NCBI GenBank assembly: GCA_959596505.1 | Contig: CAUFWM010000015.1 | Location: 1-30,793 of the forward strand | Origin: an uncultured Collinsella sp. | GTDB taxonomy: Bacteria; Actinomycetota; Coriobacteriia; Coriobacteriales; Coriobacteriaceae | Reading direction: 5' to 3' | Length of the DNA: 30,793 bases | In this document: positions 1 to 8,277 of the stretch, piece after piece | Layout: each line of letters opens with the position of its first letter | Position numbering within the stretch: position 1 is the first letter of the stretch | Notes under the pieces: model-generated | What the model was told of the DNA's origin: nothing | What the model saw: the letters and a program-made list of their open reading frames with translations, nothing else | Database searches by the model: none | Position numbers and translations under genes: made by a program

Positions 1-84
1 ATTAATGGATGGAAACGGATGTTCTATCGGGACACACATTTTGTCCTATAAGCCCGTTTTGTTTCCCAACCCGTATACAGCCAC
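1..84. other. Short AT-richer stretch without a recognised gene
   Basis: This is the end of the window beyond the divIVA terminator. I see no open reading frame, clear promoter or repeat that I can support. It probably precedes or contains the start region of the next gene, outside the window. Confidence 0.4.
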
Positions 85-113
85 AAAAAAGGAGCCCGCA
101 GGTGCGAGCTCCT
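85..113 (-). terminator. Intrinsic terminator of the yggS-sepF-yggT-divIVA group
   Basis: On the minus strand a stem (AGGAGC at 90-95 pairing with GCTCCT at 108-113, continued by CGC/GCG inside after one mismatch) is followed directly by a run of six T. It lies about 30 bases after the divIVA stop codon, as expected for the end of this operon. Confidence 0.85.
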
Positions 114-142
114 CTTAAGGACACTAGATTGTAGCTCTGATG

Positions 143-820
143 CTAGTCCAGGTCGTCGGCAGCAAAGTTGTCGATCGGGGCGAAGGGGTCAGCCACGGGA
201 ACAACCGGATCAGCGACAGGCAGCGGCTCGGCGGCGGGAACGGTCACTGCAGGAGAAGCCGCAGAACCGACCGGCGTGGAGGCCATAAGGTCGGACGGGA
301 AGGAATTCTGCGCATCGTCCATGAAGTGCTGGATGAGCTTGAGGTACTCGGCTTTGAACTCCTCACGGGAAGCCTTCAGACGGTCGATCTCCTCGAGCTC
401 GGCCTGCTTCTCGGTCAGAGCCTGGCGGATGACCTCGCGGGCCTTAGCGTCGGCCTCGTTGCGGATGCGGTCAGCGTTCTCATTGGCATCGCTGACGATG
501 CTCTCGGCGGTCTGCTGGGCAGCGATGAGAGCAGCGGAGATCTGACGCTCCTGAGCAGAGAAGTCGGGGGCGGGAGCAGCGACCGGGGCAGCAGGGACGG
601 CCTGAGCGGCAGCATCCTGAGCCTGAGCGAGCTGGGCCTGCGTGTCGGCGAGCTGCTGCTCGGTGGCGGTCAGGCGACCCTTAAGATCGACAATCTTGGC
701 GAGCATGGCGTCGACCTCAGAGGACAGGGTCTCCAGGAAGACGTCGACCTCGGCGGGATCGTAGCCGCGCTTGGCCTCAGAGAAGGTCTGAGCCTGAATG
801 TCAGCAGGGGTAATAGCCAT
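143..820 (-). CDS. divIVA: DivIVA-domain cell division/polarity protein
   Basis: The 225-residue product is a DivIVA/Wag31-type coiled-coil protein, a family that binds negatively curved membrane at poles and septa and recruits partners for growth or division. The N-terminal domain (about residues 1-60) starts MAITPADIQAQTFSEAKRGY and contains the typical GYDPAEVDVFLE stretch. A short coiled coil, an Ala/Pro-rich linker (about 70-90), and a second long coiled coil rich in Ala, Glu and Arg (about 90-170) follow. The tail is Pro/Val/Ala-rich and ends acidic (FAADDLD). The start is supported by AAGGAG eight bases upstream. It is the last gene after yggS, sepF and yggT, the usual actinobacterial and Gram-positive order, and a terminator follows it. 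Family and place are clear; whether it acts mainly at poles or septa cannot be read from sequence. Confidence 0.93.
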   Translation of the reverse strand: MAITPADIQAQTFSEAKRGYDPAEVDVFLETLSSEVDAMLAKIVDLKGRLTATEQQLADTQAQLAQAQDAAAQAVPAAPVAAPAPDFSAQERQISAALIAAQQTAESIVSDANENADRIRNEADAKAREVIRQALTEKQAELEEIDRLKASREEFKAEYLKLIQHFMDDAQNSFPSDLMASTPVGSAASPAVTVPAAEPLPVADPVVPVADPFAPIDNFAADDLD

Positions 821-882
821 AACAAGTTCTCCTTTATCTTCGCCTTGGCGCCGTGCGCCCGACGTGAGTTACTAAGCCAGTC

Positions 883-1164
883 TTATATGAGTATACCTAT
901 AAGAAGTTGCAGAACCAGCTTCTGCACCAACTGCAACGCAATAATCGCAACGACCGGCGAAAAATCGACGCCGCCCATCGGCGGGATAAACCGACGGAAC
1001 AGATTGAGCCACGGGCCACACACGCTATCGAGGACTGCGGCGATATCCTGCAGCAATCCGCCCTGCTTCATGGGAATCCACGTCATAAGGCAGTAGACCA
1101 CGATGAGTGTGGAGTAAAAGTTGAACAGCGTATTGACCAGCTGGACAATGGTGTAGATGTTGAT
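883..1164 (-). CDS. yggT: YggT family membrane protein
   Basis: The product, about 93 residues, is a small integral membrane protein of the YggT family with two hydrophobic segments. The first lies around IYTIVQLVNTLFNFYSTLIV and the second near the C terminus (VVAIIALQLVQKLVLQLLIG). Between them is the family's conserved stretch with TWIP, then PWLNLFRRFIPPMGGVDFSP. The precise role is unknown; the gene commonly sits between sepF and divIVA, suggesting a link to division or envelope growth. The start is uncertain. There is no ATG, GTG or TTG at the expected N terminus. The first such codon is a GTG at 1099-1101, which would remove most of the first membrane helix. A GAGGAG site lies six bases before an ATC (1162-1164) and adjoins an ATT (1168-1170). 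The reading frame opens just after the sepF stop codon at 1186. Confidence 0.8.
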   Translation of the reverse strand: MNIYTIVQLVNTLFNFYSTLIVVYCLMTWIPMKQGGLLQDIAAVLDSVCGPWLNLFRRFIPPMGGVDFSPVVAIIALQLVQKLVLQLLIGILI

Positions 1165-1185
1165 GAGAATCTCCTCGTCTTGTCT

Positions 1186-1908
1186 TTACTTAAGGTAGCC
1201 GTCGGCACGGAGCTTCTTGAGGTCGGAATCCTTGACCTCGCAGCCGGCGGGCAGCACCATAAACACGCGGTCGCCCACCTCTTTGACCGTGGCGCCCAGG
1301 CCGCAGGCAAAGCCATAAGAGAAGTCCAGGACGCGCTTGGCGACCTCGGTACGCACGCCCACAAAGATCAGCGCCACGGGCTGCTTAGTGCGTACGCGAC
1401 GCACCACGGTCTCAACGTCGTCGTAGCTCTCGGGGCGAAGAACGTATGCCGGCAGCTGAGGCGTGGCGTTGATGATGTTGTTCGCATAGGTCGAAGCATC
1501 GCTCGGTGAGGGAGCAGGCGCGGGAGCGGCAGCGCGAACGCGGGTGTTCTCGGCGTAGCTCGACGGCGTGTCGTAGGCACCGGGGCGATAACCGCCAGCG
1601 GCCGTCTCCTGCGAACGAGAAGGCGGGTTGTAGGTCGTAGCGTGACGGGAATCATCGCCCACCAGCTGACCGGAACGCGTGTACACGGCAACCGACTCGG
1701 CCTCGCCGCGGCGCGTCTGACCCAGAAGACCGTTGCTCGGCTCATCCTGGGTGTAGAAGCCCTCGCCCGAGGCACCGCTGTAGCCGTTGTTCTGGTAGCC
1801 ATCGTCGTAGCCGTCATCGTAACCGTAGTCGTCATCTTGGCCATAACCCTGGTCGTAACCCTGCTGGCCCAGGTGCATTTTATTTTTAATCTCGTCAAGG
1901 AAGCCCAT
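1186..1908 (-). CDS. sepF: Cell division protein SepF
   Basis: The 240-residue product matches SepF, which tethers FtsZ to the membrane and, in actinobacteria lacking FtsA, is the main membrane anchor of the Z ring. The N terminus, MGFLDEIKNKMHLG, is the expected amphipathic membrane-binding helix. A long linker rich in Gly, Tyr, Asp and Asn (about 20-60), then Pro/Ala/Ser (to about 145), leads to the C-terminal SepF domain (about 155-235) with VLRPESYDDVETVVRRV and FACGLGATVKEVGDRVFMVLP. The frame is open further upstream, but I chose the ATG at 1908: it restores the helix at the extreme N terminus and has GAGAGGA about eight bases upstream. It lies 60 bases downstream of yggS and is followed by yggT. 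The tandem Tyr/Asp/Gly linker is longer than in many homologues. Confidence 0.93.
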   Translation of the reverse strand: MGFLDEIKNKMHLGQQGYDQGYGQDDDYGYDDGYDDGYQNNGYSGASGEGFYTQDEPSNGLLGQTRRGEAESVAVYTRSGQLVGDDSRHATTYNPPSRSQETAAGGYRPGAYDTPSSYAENTRVRAAAPAPAPSPSDASTYANNIINATPQLPAYVLRPESYDDVETVVRRVRTKQPVALIFVGVRTEVAKRVLDFSYGFACGLGATVKEVGDRVFMVLPAGCEVKDSDLKKLRADGYLK

Positions 1909-1968
1909 GGTTGTGTCCTCTCGCGGTTTAGTGCAGGCGCTCCGATAATCATTGCGCACTTCAAAGCA

Positions 1969-2706
1969 TTATTTTACTTCAAACTCCGGGCTAAATACCA
2001 CCCTGCCTAGGCGAACAAGCGTTGAGCCCTCCTCAAGGGCAGGCTCAAAGTCCTCGCTCATGCCGCAGGAAAGCTCGGGCAGTTCAAGATCGGGATATGC
2101 CGCCTCAAGCTCATCCCTCAGCTCGCGCAGCCCGGCAAAGGTGCGGCGCGCCACATCCTTATTCCCCCGGGGTGCCATGGTCATAAGCCCCTGCACACAA
2201 ATTCCCTCAAGCTCCGCAAGCTCGCCGGCGGAGGCGCGAATCTCGTCGGGCGAAAAGCCGCCCTTTGACTCTTCGCCACTCACATTGACCTCGATCAGCA
2301 CATGCTGAGGGCCGACAAGCTCGCCCGCCTCAATCTTGCGGACCGCGCGACTCGAAACGGCCTGCGCCAAATGCAGCGATCCCACCGAATGAATCAGCTC
2401 GGCCGAACCCAACACCGCATTGATCTTGTTAGTCTGAAGGTTGCCAATCATGTCAAAACGCACCGCAGGCAGCTCTGGATGTTCAGCCAAGCCCGCAAGC
2501 TTGCGAACAAGCTCCTGCGGACGGTTCTCGGCAAAATGACGATACCCTGCCTGGATGGCGGCAACGGTCTCATCGACGCCAACGGTCTTGGAGACGGCAA
2601 TCAGACGTGCGGCATCGTGAGAACGACCCGCGCGATCGAGTGCGGCATAAAAGCGTTCGAGAATCTGCTCGCGGCGAGCGCGCATCAAGTCCAAATAATT
2701 ATCCAT
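1969..2706 (-). CDS. yggS: YggS family pyridoxal 5'-phosphate homeostasis protein
   Basis: The 245-residue product is a PLP-binding protein of the YggS/PROSC family, a cytoplasmic single-domain TIM barrel thought to buffer PLP and affect amino acid and keto acid balance; no enzymatic reaction is firmly assigned. The PLP lysine is in RLIAVSKTV (about residue 40). Other family blocks are FAENRPQELVRK (in place of the common FGENYVQE), IGNLQTNK, VLIEVNVSGEESKGG, GLMTMAPRG, and the C-terminal phosphate-binding ELSCGMSEDFEPALEEGSTLVRLG. The frame also opens at a TTG at 2712, but the ATG at 2706 has GGAGG nine bases upstream and is preferred. The gene sits between phoU and sepF; in related genomes it normally follows pgeF directly. 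Confidence 0.93.
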   Translation of the reverse strand: MDNYLDLMRARREQILERFYAALDRAGRSHDAARLIAVSKTVGVDETVAAIQAGYRHFAENRPQELVRKLAGLAEHPELPAVRFDMIGNLQTNKINAVLGSAELIHSVGSLHLAQAVSSRAVRKIEAGELVGPQHVLIEVNVSGEESKGGFSPDEIRASAGELAELEGICVQGLMTMAPRGNKDVARRTFAGLRELRDELEAAYPDLELPELSCGMSEDFEPALEEGSTLVRLGRVVFSPEFEVK

Positions 2707-2756
2707 TGCCAATCGCCTCCGCTAACAGCCATACAAGTAGTCCCATGCTAACGCAA

Positions 2757-2788
2757 GAGCGCGGCCCTGCATGTGCAAGGCCGCGCTC
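2757..2788 (-). terminator. GC-rich hairpin ending the pst-phoU operon
   Basis: The inverted repeat GAGCGCGGCC (2757-2766) and GGCCGCGCTC (2779-2788) is continued inside by TGCA/TGCA-type pairing after one mismatch. It stands 38 bases after the phoU stop codon and before yggS. The following sequence on the minus strand (TTGCGTT) is only weakly T-rich, so termination may be partial and yggS could receive some read-through. Confidence 0.6.
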
Positions 2789-2826
2789 ACTTAGGTATTT
2801 ACAATCTTTCGACGAACGAAGCTGCC

Positions 2827-3684
2827 CTACTCCTCGTCGTCCTCGCCATCATCCTCGTCCTCAAGATGATTCAGCAAGTAGCGAAGACCCTCGCTCACCT
2901 CGTTAGCGGGCACCTTGGCAACATAGTGCGCATCGACGGCGGGCCTCATAATGACGCCCTCGCCCGAAGGTACGCGCATGCTCTCGAGCTCATCCTCGTC
3001 CGTGCGGGCGATATCGCCGGCGTTCATGCGCTGGCCGGTCAAAAGGAAGGTCAGACGACAGGCGGCATCGATGGAAATCGAGGCGATGCGATCGAGATAG
3101 CGCGAAACCATGATGGCGCGGCGCAGGTCGTCGTAGTTGCTATCATCATCCATAAACTCGCCCGCGTCCATGCGGTTGAAGGTACGGAAGAACTTCTCGT
3201 AGGCCGCGTGCACCGGCTCGTCCTCGACGGCCAGGTTGCAGATGATGGACATGTCGTTGGTGACGAGCGCGGAAAGCGACGAGCCCAGCACCTGGTATAC
3301 GGCTTCGGCCTCGGCCTCAACTGTACCGACAAGCTCCTGAGGCAGCGAGATATCGGCCTTGACCATGTGACGCGTGGCGCGGCAGATCTGGCGAACCTTA
3401 TCGGTCATGCGCTGCAGGTTAAAGTCGACGTAGATGATTGTCTGCAGCAAGCGGAAGTCGGAAGCGACCGGCGACTGCGTTGCAATCAGGTTGTAGCACA
3501 CGGCCTCCAAGTTGGCGCAGCGCGCGTCAATCGAAAGCGTGCGCCTCTTGGTCTTGGTGGCAAGCTTGCGGTCATCGGTCACATAGGCCTTCACGGCGTC
3601 GTGAAGCGCCAGATCGACGGCCTCGTAGATGCTCAGCATCTCATGACGGGCCTCGATGAGCTGACGGGAAAACAGTTTGCGCAT
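2827..3684 (-). CDS. phoU: Phosphate signalling complex protein PhoU
   Basis: The 285-residue product is a PhoU protein: two three-helix PhoU repeats that bind metal and connect the Pst transporter to the phosphate-sensing kinase, generally repressing uptake when phosphate is plentiful. The first repeat (about residues 1-110) has RRTLSIDARCANLE followed by IATQSPVASDFRLLQTIIYV and NLQRMTDKVRQI. The second (about 115-230) has NLAVEDEPVHAAYEKFF and the helix with SRYLDRIASISIDAACRL. It is longer than the usual 220-240 residues because of a C-terminal extension ending in a very acidic stretch (HLEDEDDGEDDEE). The start has GGAGT seven bases upstream. It is the last gene of pstSCAB-phoU, 92 bases after pstB. 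No PhoR/PhoB pair is in the window. Confidence 0.93.
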   Translation of the reverse strand: MRKLFSRQLIEARHEMLSIYEAVDLALHDAVKAYVTDDRKLATKTKRRTLSIDARCANLEAVCYNLIATQSPVASDFRLLQTIIYVDFNLQRMTDKVRQICRATRHMVKADISLPQELVGTVEAEAEAVYQVLGSSLSALVTNDMSIICNLAVEDEPVHAAYEKFFRTFNRMDAGEFMDDDSNYDDLRRAIMVSRYLDRIASISIDAACRLTFLLTGQRMNAGDIARTDEDELESMRVPSGEGVIMRPAVDAHYVAKVPANEVSEGLRYLLNHLEDEDDGEDDEE

Positions 3685-3776
3685 GGTTCACTCCAATCAG
3701 TTGGGTGCGGTCATGCCGCCCGCACAGTGAATACGCACCGGACCAGGTCCGATCGACTTGGGACTAGTCGCACCGA

Positions 3777-4580
<804 letters not shown>

Positions 4581-4592
4581 GGGACTCCTTAA

Positions 4593-5498
4593 CTAGCGGC
4601 GCTTGCGCGACAGGAAGCGCGCAAACAGGTTGAAAGCCAAAATGATCACCATCAACAGGAGCGCGGTGCCATAGGCTGCGTTCATGTTGATGCCGTCGTT
4701 GGCAAGCAGGTACAGGTGGACCGTCATGGGGCGGCCGGAATCGAGTGGCGAGATAGGCAGGTTGATGGCCTGACCCATGGTGTAGAGCACCACCGCAGTC
4801 TCGCCGATGGCACGGCCGATGGCAAGGACGATACCGGTGGCGATGCGGCCAAAGGCAGAAGGAAGCACGATCTTGGAAACGACCTGCCACTTGGTGGCGC
4901 CCAGGCCGTACGCACCCCAACGGATATAGCGCGGCACGGCGCGAATGGCCTCCTCGGTGGTGCGCATGACGATGGGAAGCATCAAGAGCGCGAGCGCCAA
5001 AGCGGCCGAGACCATCGAAAGACCCAAGCCCATGGCCTCGACAAACAAGGCGTAGCCAAACAGGCCCATAACGATGGAGGGCACCGAGGCCAAAGCGTCG
5101 GCAGCATAGCGAATGAGCTCGACGACCTTACCCTGCTTGGCGTATTCGGCAAGATAGACGGCCGCCAGCACGGCAATCGGCGTGCAGATGAGCATGGCAA
5201 GCACCGTCACGTAGATGGTCGAGACGATCGTGGGCCAAATACCGCCTTCGGCGTTGACGCCCTGGGGCCAACCAAAGATAAAGTCGAGCGAGATATGCGG
5301 CAAGCCGTTGATGACCACGTAGGCGATAATGGCGACCAACACCAGCGTAGTGATATAGGCCGCAACGCGGAACACGCCGAGCATGAGTTTGTTGGACAGG
5401 TCCTTGTTGATGCGGCCCTTCTTGCCGTGGGAAAGGGCACGCTTGATGCGCTCGCGCGACGAGGTCGTATCGACCGTCGTGTCAACGGAATCGGACAT
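4593..5498 (-). CDS. pstA: Phosphate ABC transporter permease PstA
   Basis: The 301-residue product is one of the two membrane subunits that form the phosphate channel. It has a basic N-terminal cytoplasmic segment (SRERIKRALSHGKKGRINKD) and about six hydrophobic segments, beginning with VFRVAAYITTLVLVAIIAYVVI. The binding-protein-dependent permease loop that contacts PstB is seen as EAIRAVPRYIRWGAYGLGATKWQVV followed by GRAIGETAVVL. Family-specific VPSIVMGLFGYALFV is also present. The start codon follows a GAGGGGGTAGG site, and the gene begins three bases after the pstC stop. The protein ends with a basic tail (LFARFLSRKRR). Assignment to PstA rather than PstC rests on the order pstS-C-A-B and on the GLPHISLDFIFGWPQG periplasmic stretch. 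Confidence 0.95.
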   Translation of the reverse strand: MSDSVDTTVDTTSSRERIKRALSHGKKGRINKDLSNKLMLGVFRVAAYITTLVLVAIIAYVVINGLPHISLDFIFGWPQGVNAEGGIWPTIVSTIYVTVLAMLICTPIAVLAAVYLAEYAKQGKVVELIRYAADALASVPSIVMGLFGYALFVEAMGLGLSMVSAALALALLMLPIVMRTTEEAIRAVPRYIRWGAYGLGATKWQVVSKIVLPSAFGRIATGIVLAIGRAIGETAVVLYTMGQAINLPISPLDSGRPMTVHLYLLANDGINMNAAYGTALLLMVIILAFNLFARFLSRKRR

Positions 5499-5501
5499 AG
5501 C

Positions 5502-6428
5502 CTACCCCCTCTTCTTCTTGGAAATCAAACGGACAATGCCCACCAGCGCGGCGGAGATGATAAACAGGACCACGCCCATGCCAAAGAGCGCCGAGCGGTG
5601 CAAACCCGAGGAGTAGCTCATGTCGAGCGCAATCTGGCTCGTGAGCGTTGAGATGGGGCTCGAGATGCTATCTGGAATGACCGGGGCGTTGCCCACGACC
5701 ATCAGCACGGCCATGGTCTCACCGATGGCACGCCCCATACCCAAGACAATTGCATCGACAATGCCCAGCTTGGCTGCAGGCAGCACGACCTTGTAGATGG
5801 TCTGCCACTTGGTGGCACCCATGGCATAGGACGCCTCGCGAATGCCCATGGGGATGGAATTGAGGGCATCGATCGTGAGCGTGGTAATGGTGGGAACGAT
5901 CATGATGGCAAGCACAAACCACGCCGTCAGCGCGCCAAAGCCAAGACCGCCGGTCAGCTGCGCGATAAACGGACGGATGATGACCATGCCAAAGAAGCCG
6001 TAGATGATGGAGGGGATGCCCGCCAGCAGGTCGACGGCGGGGCTGATGAGCCTGCGCACGCGCTTGCTGGCGATCTCGACCAGATACACAGCCGTGCCCA
6101 CACCCAGGGGCACACCCATGGCGAGCGCACCGACAGTCACCAGACCAGAACCCGCCAGCAGCGACATAATGCCGTAGTGGCCCTCAGAGGGTGCCCATGT
6201 AAAGCTAAAGAAGTCCGCCAGGCCGATGTCGGTAAAGACCGGCAGCGCCGAGTACGTGGTAAAGACAAAAATCAGGATGACGGTGACGACCGCCAAGAAC
6301 GCGCAGGCAAAGAAGATCCACTGCAGCGCCTTCTCCTTAAGATAGGTGCTGCGCGACACCAACGCCAACTCACGCTTTTTGGGCACCCGGGTCTCCTGCT
6401 CAATCTGGGGGGTTTCCTGTGCTTCCAC
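5502..6428 (-). CDS. pstC: Phosphate ABC transporter permease PstC
   Basis: The product, 308 residues from the preferred start, is the second Pst membrane subunit. It shows about six membrane segments (the first is WIFFACAFLAVVTVILIFVF), the PstC-type FFSFTWAPSEGHYGIMSLLAGS, and the coupling loop IPMGIREASYAMGATKWQTIYKVVLP followed by GRAIGETMAVLMVVG. Two starts are possible. A GTG at 6437 overlaps the end of pstS by eight bases, but its GGGGA touches the codon. A GTG at 6428 has AGGGGAG eight bases upstream and begins one base after the pstS stop, so I prefer it. Either way the gene is translationally close-coupled to pstS. It ends three bases before pstA. Confidence 0.94.
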   Translation of the reverse strand: MEAQETPQIEQETRVPKKRELALVSRSTYLKEKALQWIFFACAFLAVVTVILIFVFTTYSALPVFTDIGLADFFSFTWAPSEGHYGIMSLLAGSGLVTVGALAMGVPLGVGTAVYLVEIASKRVRRLISPAVDLLAGIPSIIYGFFGMVIIRPFIAQLTGGLGFGALTAWFVLAIMIVPTITTLTIDALNSIPMGIREASYAMGATKWQTIYKVVLPAAKLGIVDAIVLGMGRAIGETMAVLMVVGNAPVIPDSISSPISTLTSQIALDMSYSSGLHRSALFGMGVVLFIISAALVGIVRLISKKKRG

Positions 6429-6429
6429 G

Positions 6430-7266
6430 CTACTCACTCCCCTTTCCGTCGTTGGTGACGGGAATAAAGCCCGCCTCGCGAATCTGCTTGTCCATCTTTT
6501 CGGACGTCACATAGTCAATGTAGTCCTGCGCCTGCTGCGGAGGCGTCCCCTTCACAAAGAAGTAAAGGTCACGCGAGATGGGATAGCCGCCACTTGCGAC
6601 CGTCTTCTCGGATGCCTCGACATGGTTGACCGAAACGGCCTTGACCGAGGTCTTGGCGTTGAGGCTCTCGACAAAACCCAGCGAGATGTAGCCAATGGCG
6701 CCACGCGAGCGAGACACGACATCGCGCACCTGGCCCGTGCCCGAAAGAACAGCCGAGCGGCGATCGAATGGCGTGCCGTCCATCACGATAGTGCGGAAGG
6801 CCTCGCGCGTACCGGACGCCTCGTCGCGGTTGATAACCTGAATCTTCAGGTCCTCTCCGCCGACTTCCTTCCAGTTGGTGATCTTGCCGGCGTAAATATC
6901 GCGGAGCTGCTCGGTCGAGAGATTGTCGACCGGGTTGTCGTCGTTCACGATGACTGCGATGCCGTCGTGCGCGATTACGATCGGGGTCAGGCCAAGGTCT
7001 TGTTCGTCGGCATTGAGGCCACGAGACGAGCTGGCGATGTCGGCCGTGCCGTTGCTGACGGCCTCGATACCCGCAGAGGAGCCAAGGCCGGAGACGAGCA
7101 CATCGGTGCCGGCCTCTTCCTTAAAGCCCTCGGCGGCAATCTCGGCAATGGGAAGGCACGTCGTAGAGCCGGCAACGGTAATGGAAGAGGCAGAAGATCC
7201 CGAGGAACAGGCGCACAGCGTGAGCGTGAGCACTGCTGCACTCAGGACCGATGCGATCTTTCTCAT
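6430..7266 (-). CDS. pstS: Phosphate-binding lipoprotein PstS
   Basis: The 278-residue product is the extracellular phosphate receptor of the Pst transporter, anchored as a lipoprotein. The N terminus is a short signal peptide, MRKIASVLSAAVLTLTLCAC, with a lipobox whose modified cysteine is probably C20, followed by a Ser-rich linker. The mature part has the phosphate-binding blocks VAGSTTCLPIAE, SSRGLN and DEASGTREAF, and the family stretch LSTEQLRDIYAGKITNWKEVGG. Its length fits the shorter Gram-positive PstS form. The frame is open upstream to 7677, but only the ATG at 7264-7266 gives a lipoprotein signal. That ATG overlaps the pgeF stop codon as ATGA, so translation is probably coupled to pgeF. 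Confidence 0.95.
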   Translation of the reverse strand: MRKIASVLSAAVLTLTLCACSSGSSASSITVAGSTTCLPIAEIAAEGFKEEAGTDVLVSGLGSSAGIEAVSNGTADIASSSRGLNADEQDLGLTPIVIAHDGIAVIVNDDNPVDNLSTEQLRDIYAGKITNWKEVGGEDLKIQVINRDEASGTREAFRTIVMDGTPFDRRSAVLSGTGQVRDVVSRSRGAIGYISLGFVESLNAKTSVKAVSVNHVEASEKTVASGGYPISRDLYFFVKGTPPQQAQDYIDYVTSEKMDKQIREAGFIPVTNDGKGSE

Positions 7267-8063
7267 AGCATCACGCCGATCGCAGCATGGCGCCCACAGG
7301 TGCCGCCCTCGTTGCGGTAGGAATAAAAGCGGTCGTTCTGACGAACGGTGGAAAGCTTGGTGTCCACAATGCTGCTCGCCTCGACGCCGGCGTCCATCAG
7401 CGCCTCGCGAATGGCGGCGGAAAGATCGAGCATACGAGAAGCAGAGGCATCGATGCACGCGAACTCGGCGGCAAAGCGATCCATAAGTTCTTGGGACACC
7501 TCGTACTCGTCGCCCAGGATATGGGGCCCAATGTAGGCAGAGATGTCGTCCGGCTTGCAGCCAGCCGCCTCGCAGAGCGCTTGGCACGCCTTGGCGGAAA
7601 TGCGCGCAATCGTGCCCTTCCAGCCAGAGTGCACCACGGCAAAGCCGCCGGGAGCCACCAGCACCACGGGAACGCAATCGGCAAAGCAGAGCATCACGGG
7701 TACCTCACGGGCCATGCAGACGATGGCATCGCAGCCCTCGGCAATCTGCTCGCGAATGTTCTCGAGATCATCAGCACCGTTCGAGGTCACCGTCACGACA
7801 TGGTCACCGTGTACTTGATTGGGAACAAGCAGGTTGTGCTCGCACTCGGCGGCACCCAAGGCCTCGAGTGCGCGGCGACGATTTTCTTGAACGGCAAAGG
7901 GGTCATCGCCAACATGCGAGCCCAGATTGAGTGAGGAGTACGCATCTTCGGAAACACCGCCGGCGCGTTCGGTAAAAGCAAAGCGAACATCGTGCGTCGC
8001 GCCCTCTACCAACGTAACTCCATCATGGTCGACACGCGAAACGCTGTCCGCACGTGCTGCCAT
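7263..8063 (-). CDS. pgeF: PgeF/YfiH family purine nucleoside- or peptidoglycan-editing protein
   Basis: The 266-residue product belongs to the DUF152/YfiH/PgeF family, formerly called polyphenol oxidase or laccase. Members are zinc proteins reported to act on purine nucleosides, and the E. coli member prevents L-Ser misincorporation in cell wall precursors. The three metal-ligand regions are visible: VPNQVHGDHV (His), MLCFADCVPVVL (Cys) and FAVVHSGWKGT (His). YIGPHILGDEYEV and the C-terminal FYSYRNEGGTCGRHAAI are also typical. The ATG at 8061-8063 has AGGAGG eight bases upstream; the longer open frame to 8726 runs into ftsZ and is not used. The gene follows ftsZ after a terminator, and its stop overlaps the pstS start. 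Confidence 0.93.
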   Translation of the reverse strand: MAARADSVSRVDHDGVTLVEGATHDVRFAFTERAGGVSEDAYSSLNLGSHVGDDPFAVQENRRRALEALGAAECEHNLLVPNQVHGDHVVTVTSNGADDLENIREQIAEGCDAIVCMAREVPVMLCFADCVPVVLVAPGGFAVVHSGWKGTIARISAKACQALCEAAGCKPDDISAYIGPHILGDEYEVSQELMDRFAAEFACIDASASRMLDLSAAIREALMDAGVEASSIVDTKLSTVRQNDRFYSYRNEGGTCGRHAAIGVML

Positions 8064-8141
8064 ACTAAAGCCTCCTAATAACACAAGTATCGCGGCGACG
8101 CCGCAGCAGTCCGTGCCACACGGCTGCCATACTTCATCAAA

Positions 8142-8186
8142 AGGATACCCGCAGCGGTAGGGGCTAAACGTAAGGGGAACGTAAGG
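8142..8186 (-). promoter_or_regulatory. Candidate promoter with two 11-bp-spaced direct repeats upstream of pgeF-pst
   Basis: On the minus strand the nonamer CCTTACGTT occurs twice (8178-8186 and 8167-8175) with an exact 11-bp period. This is the geometry of PhoB/PhoP boxes. A TATCCT element (8142-8147) lies downstream and could be a -10 box. No good -35 hexamer is visible, as is common for activator-dependent promoters. The pgeF ATG is about 80 bases further on. The Pho-box reading is an inference from geometry and from the pst genes in the operon. Confidence 0.45.
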
Positions 8187-8223
8187 AGATTGGAGGCTTT
8201 CGTTTACAAAGGCAAAACACAAC

Positions 8224-8252
8224 AAAAAGGGTGCGCCCAATCGGACGCACCC
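8224..8252 (-). terminator. Intrinsic terminator of ftsZ (end of dcw cluster)
   Basis: A stem GGGTGCG (8229-8235) with CGCACCC (8246-8252), continued inside by CC/GG after one mismatch, is followed on the minus strand by five T, then GTT. It lies 26 bases after the ftsZ stop codon and separates the dcw cluster from pgeF-pst. Confidence 0.88.
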
Positions 8253-8277
8253 CATACAGGTCGCTGAGAAAAACGAA

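Noticed and set aside
3685..3776. Terminator between pstB and phoU
   Set aside because: Only small GC-rich stems such as CGGAC/GTCCG are seen, with no T run; phoU is better regarded as part of the operon.
7267..7677. Upstream extension of the pstS frame inside pgeF
   Set aside because: It would place the lipoprotein signal internally; the ATG at 7264-7266 overlapping the pgeF stop is clearly the start.
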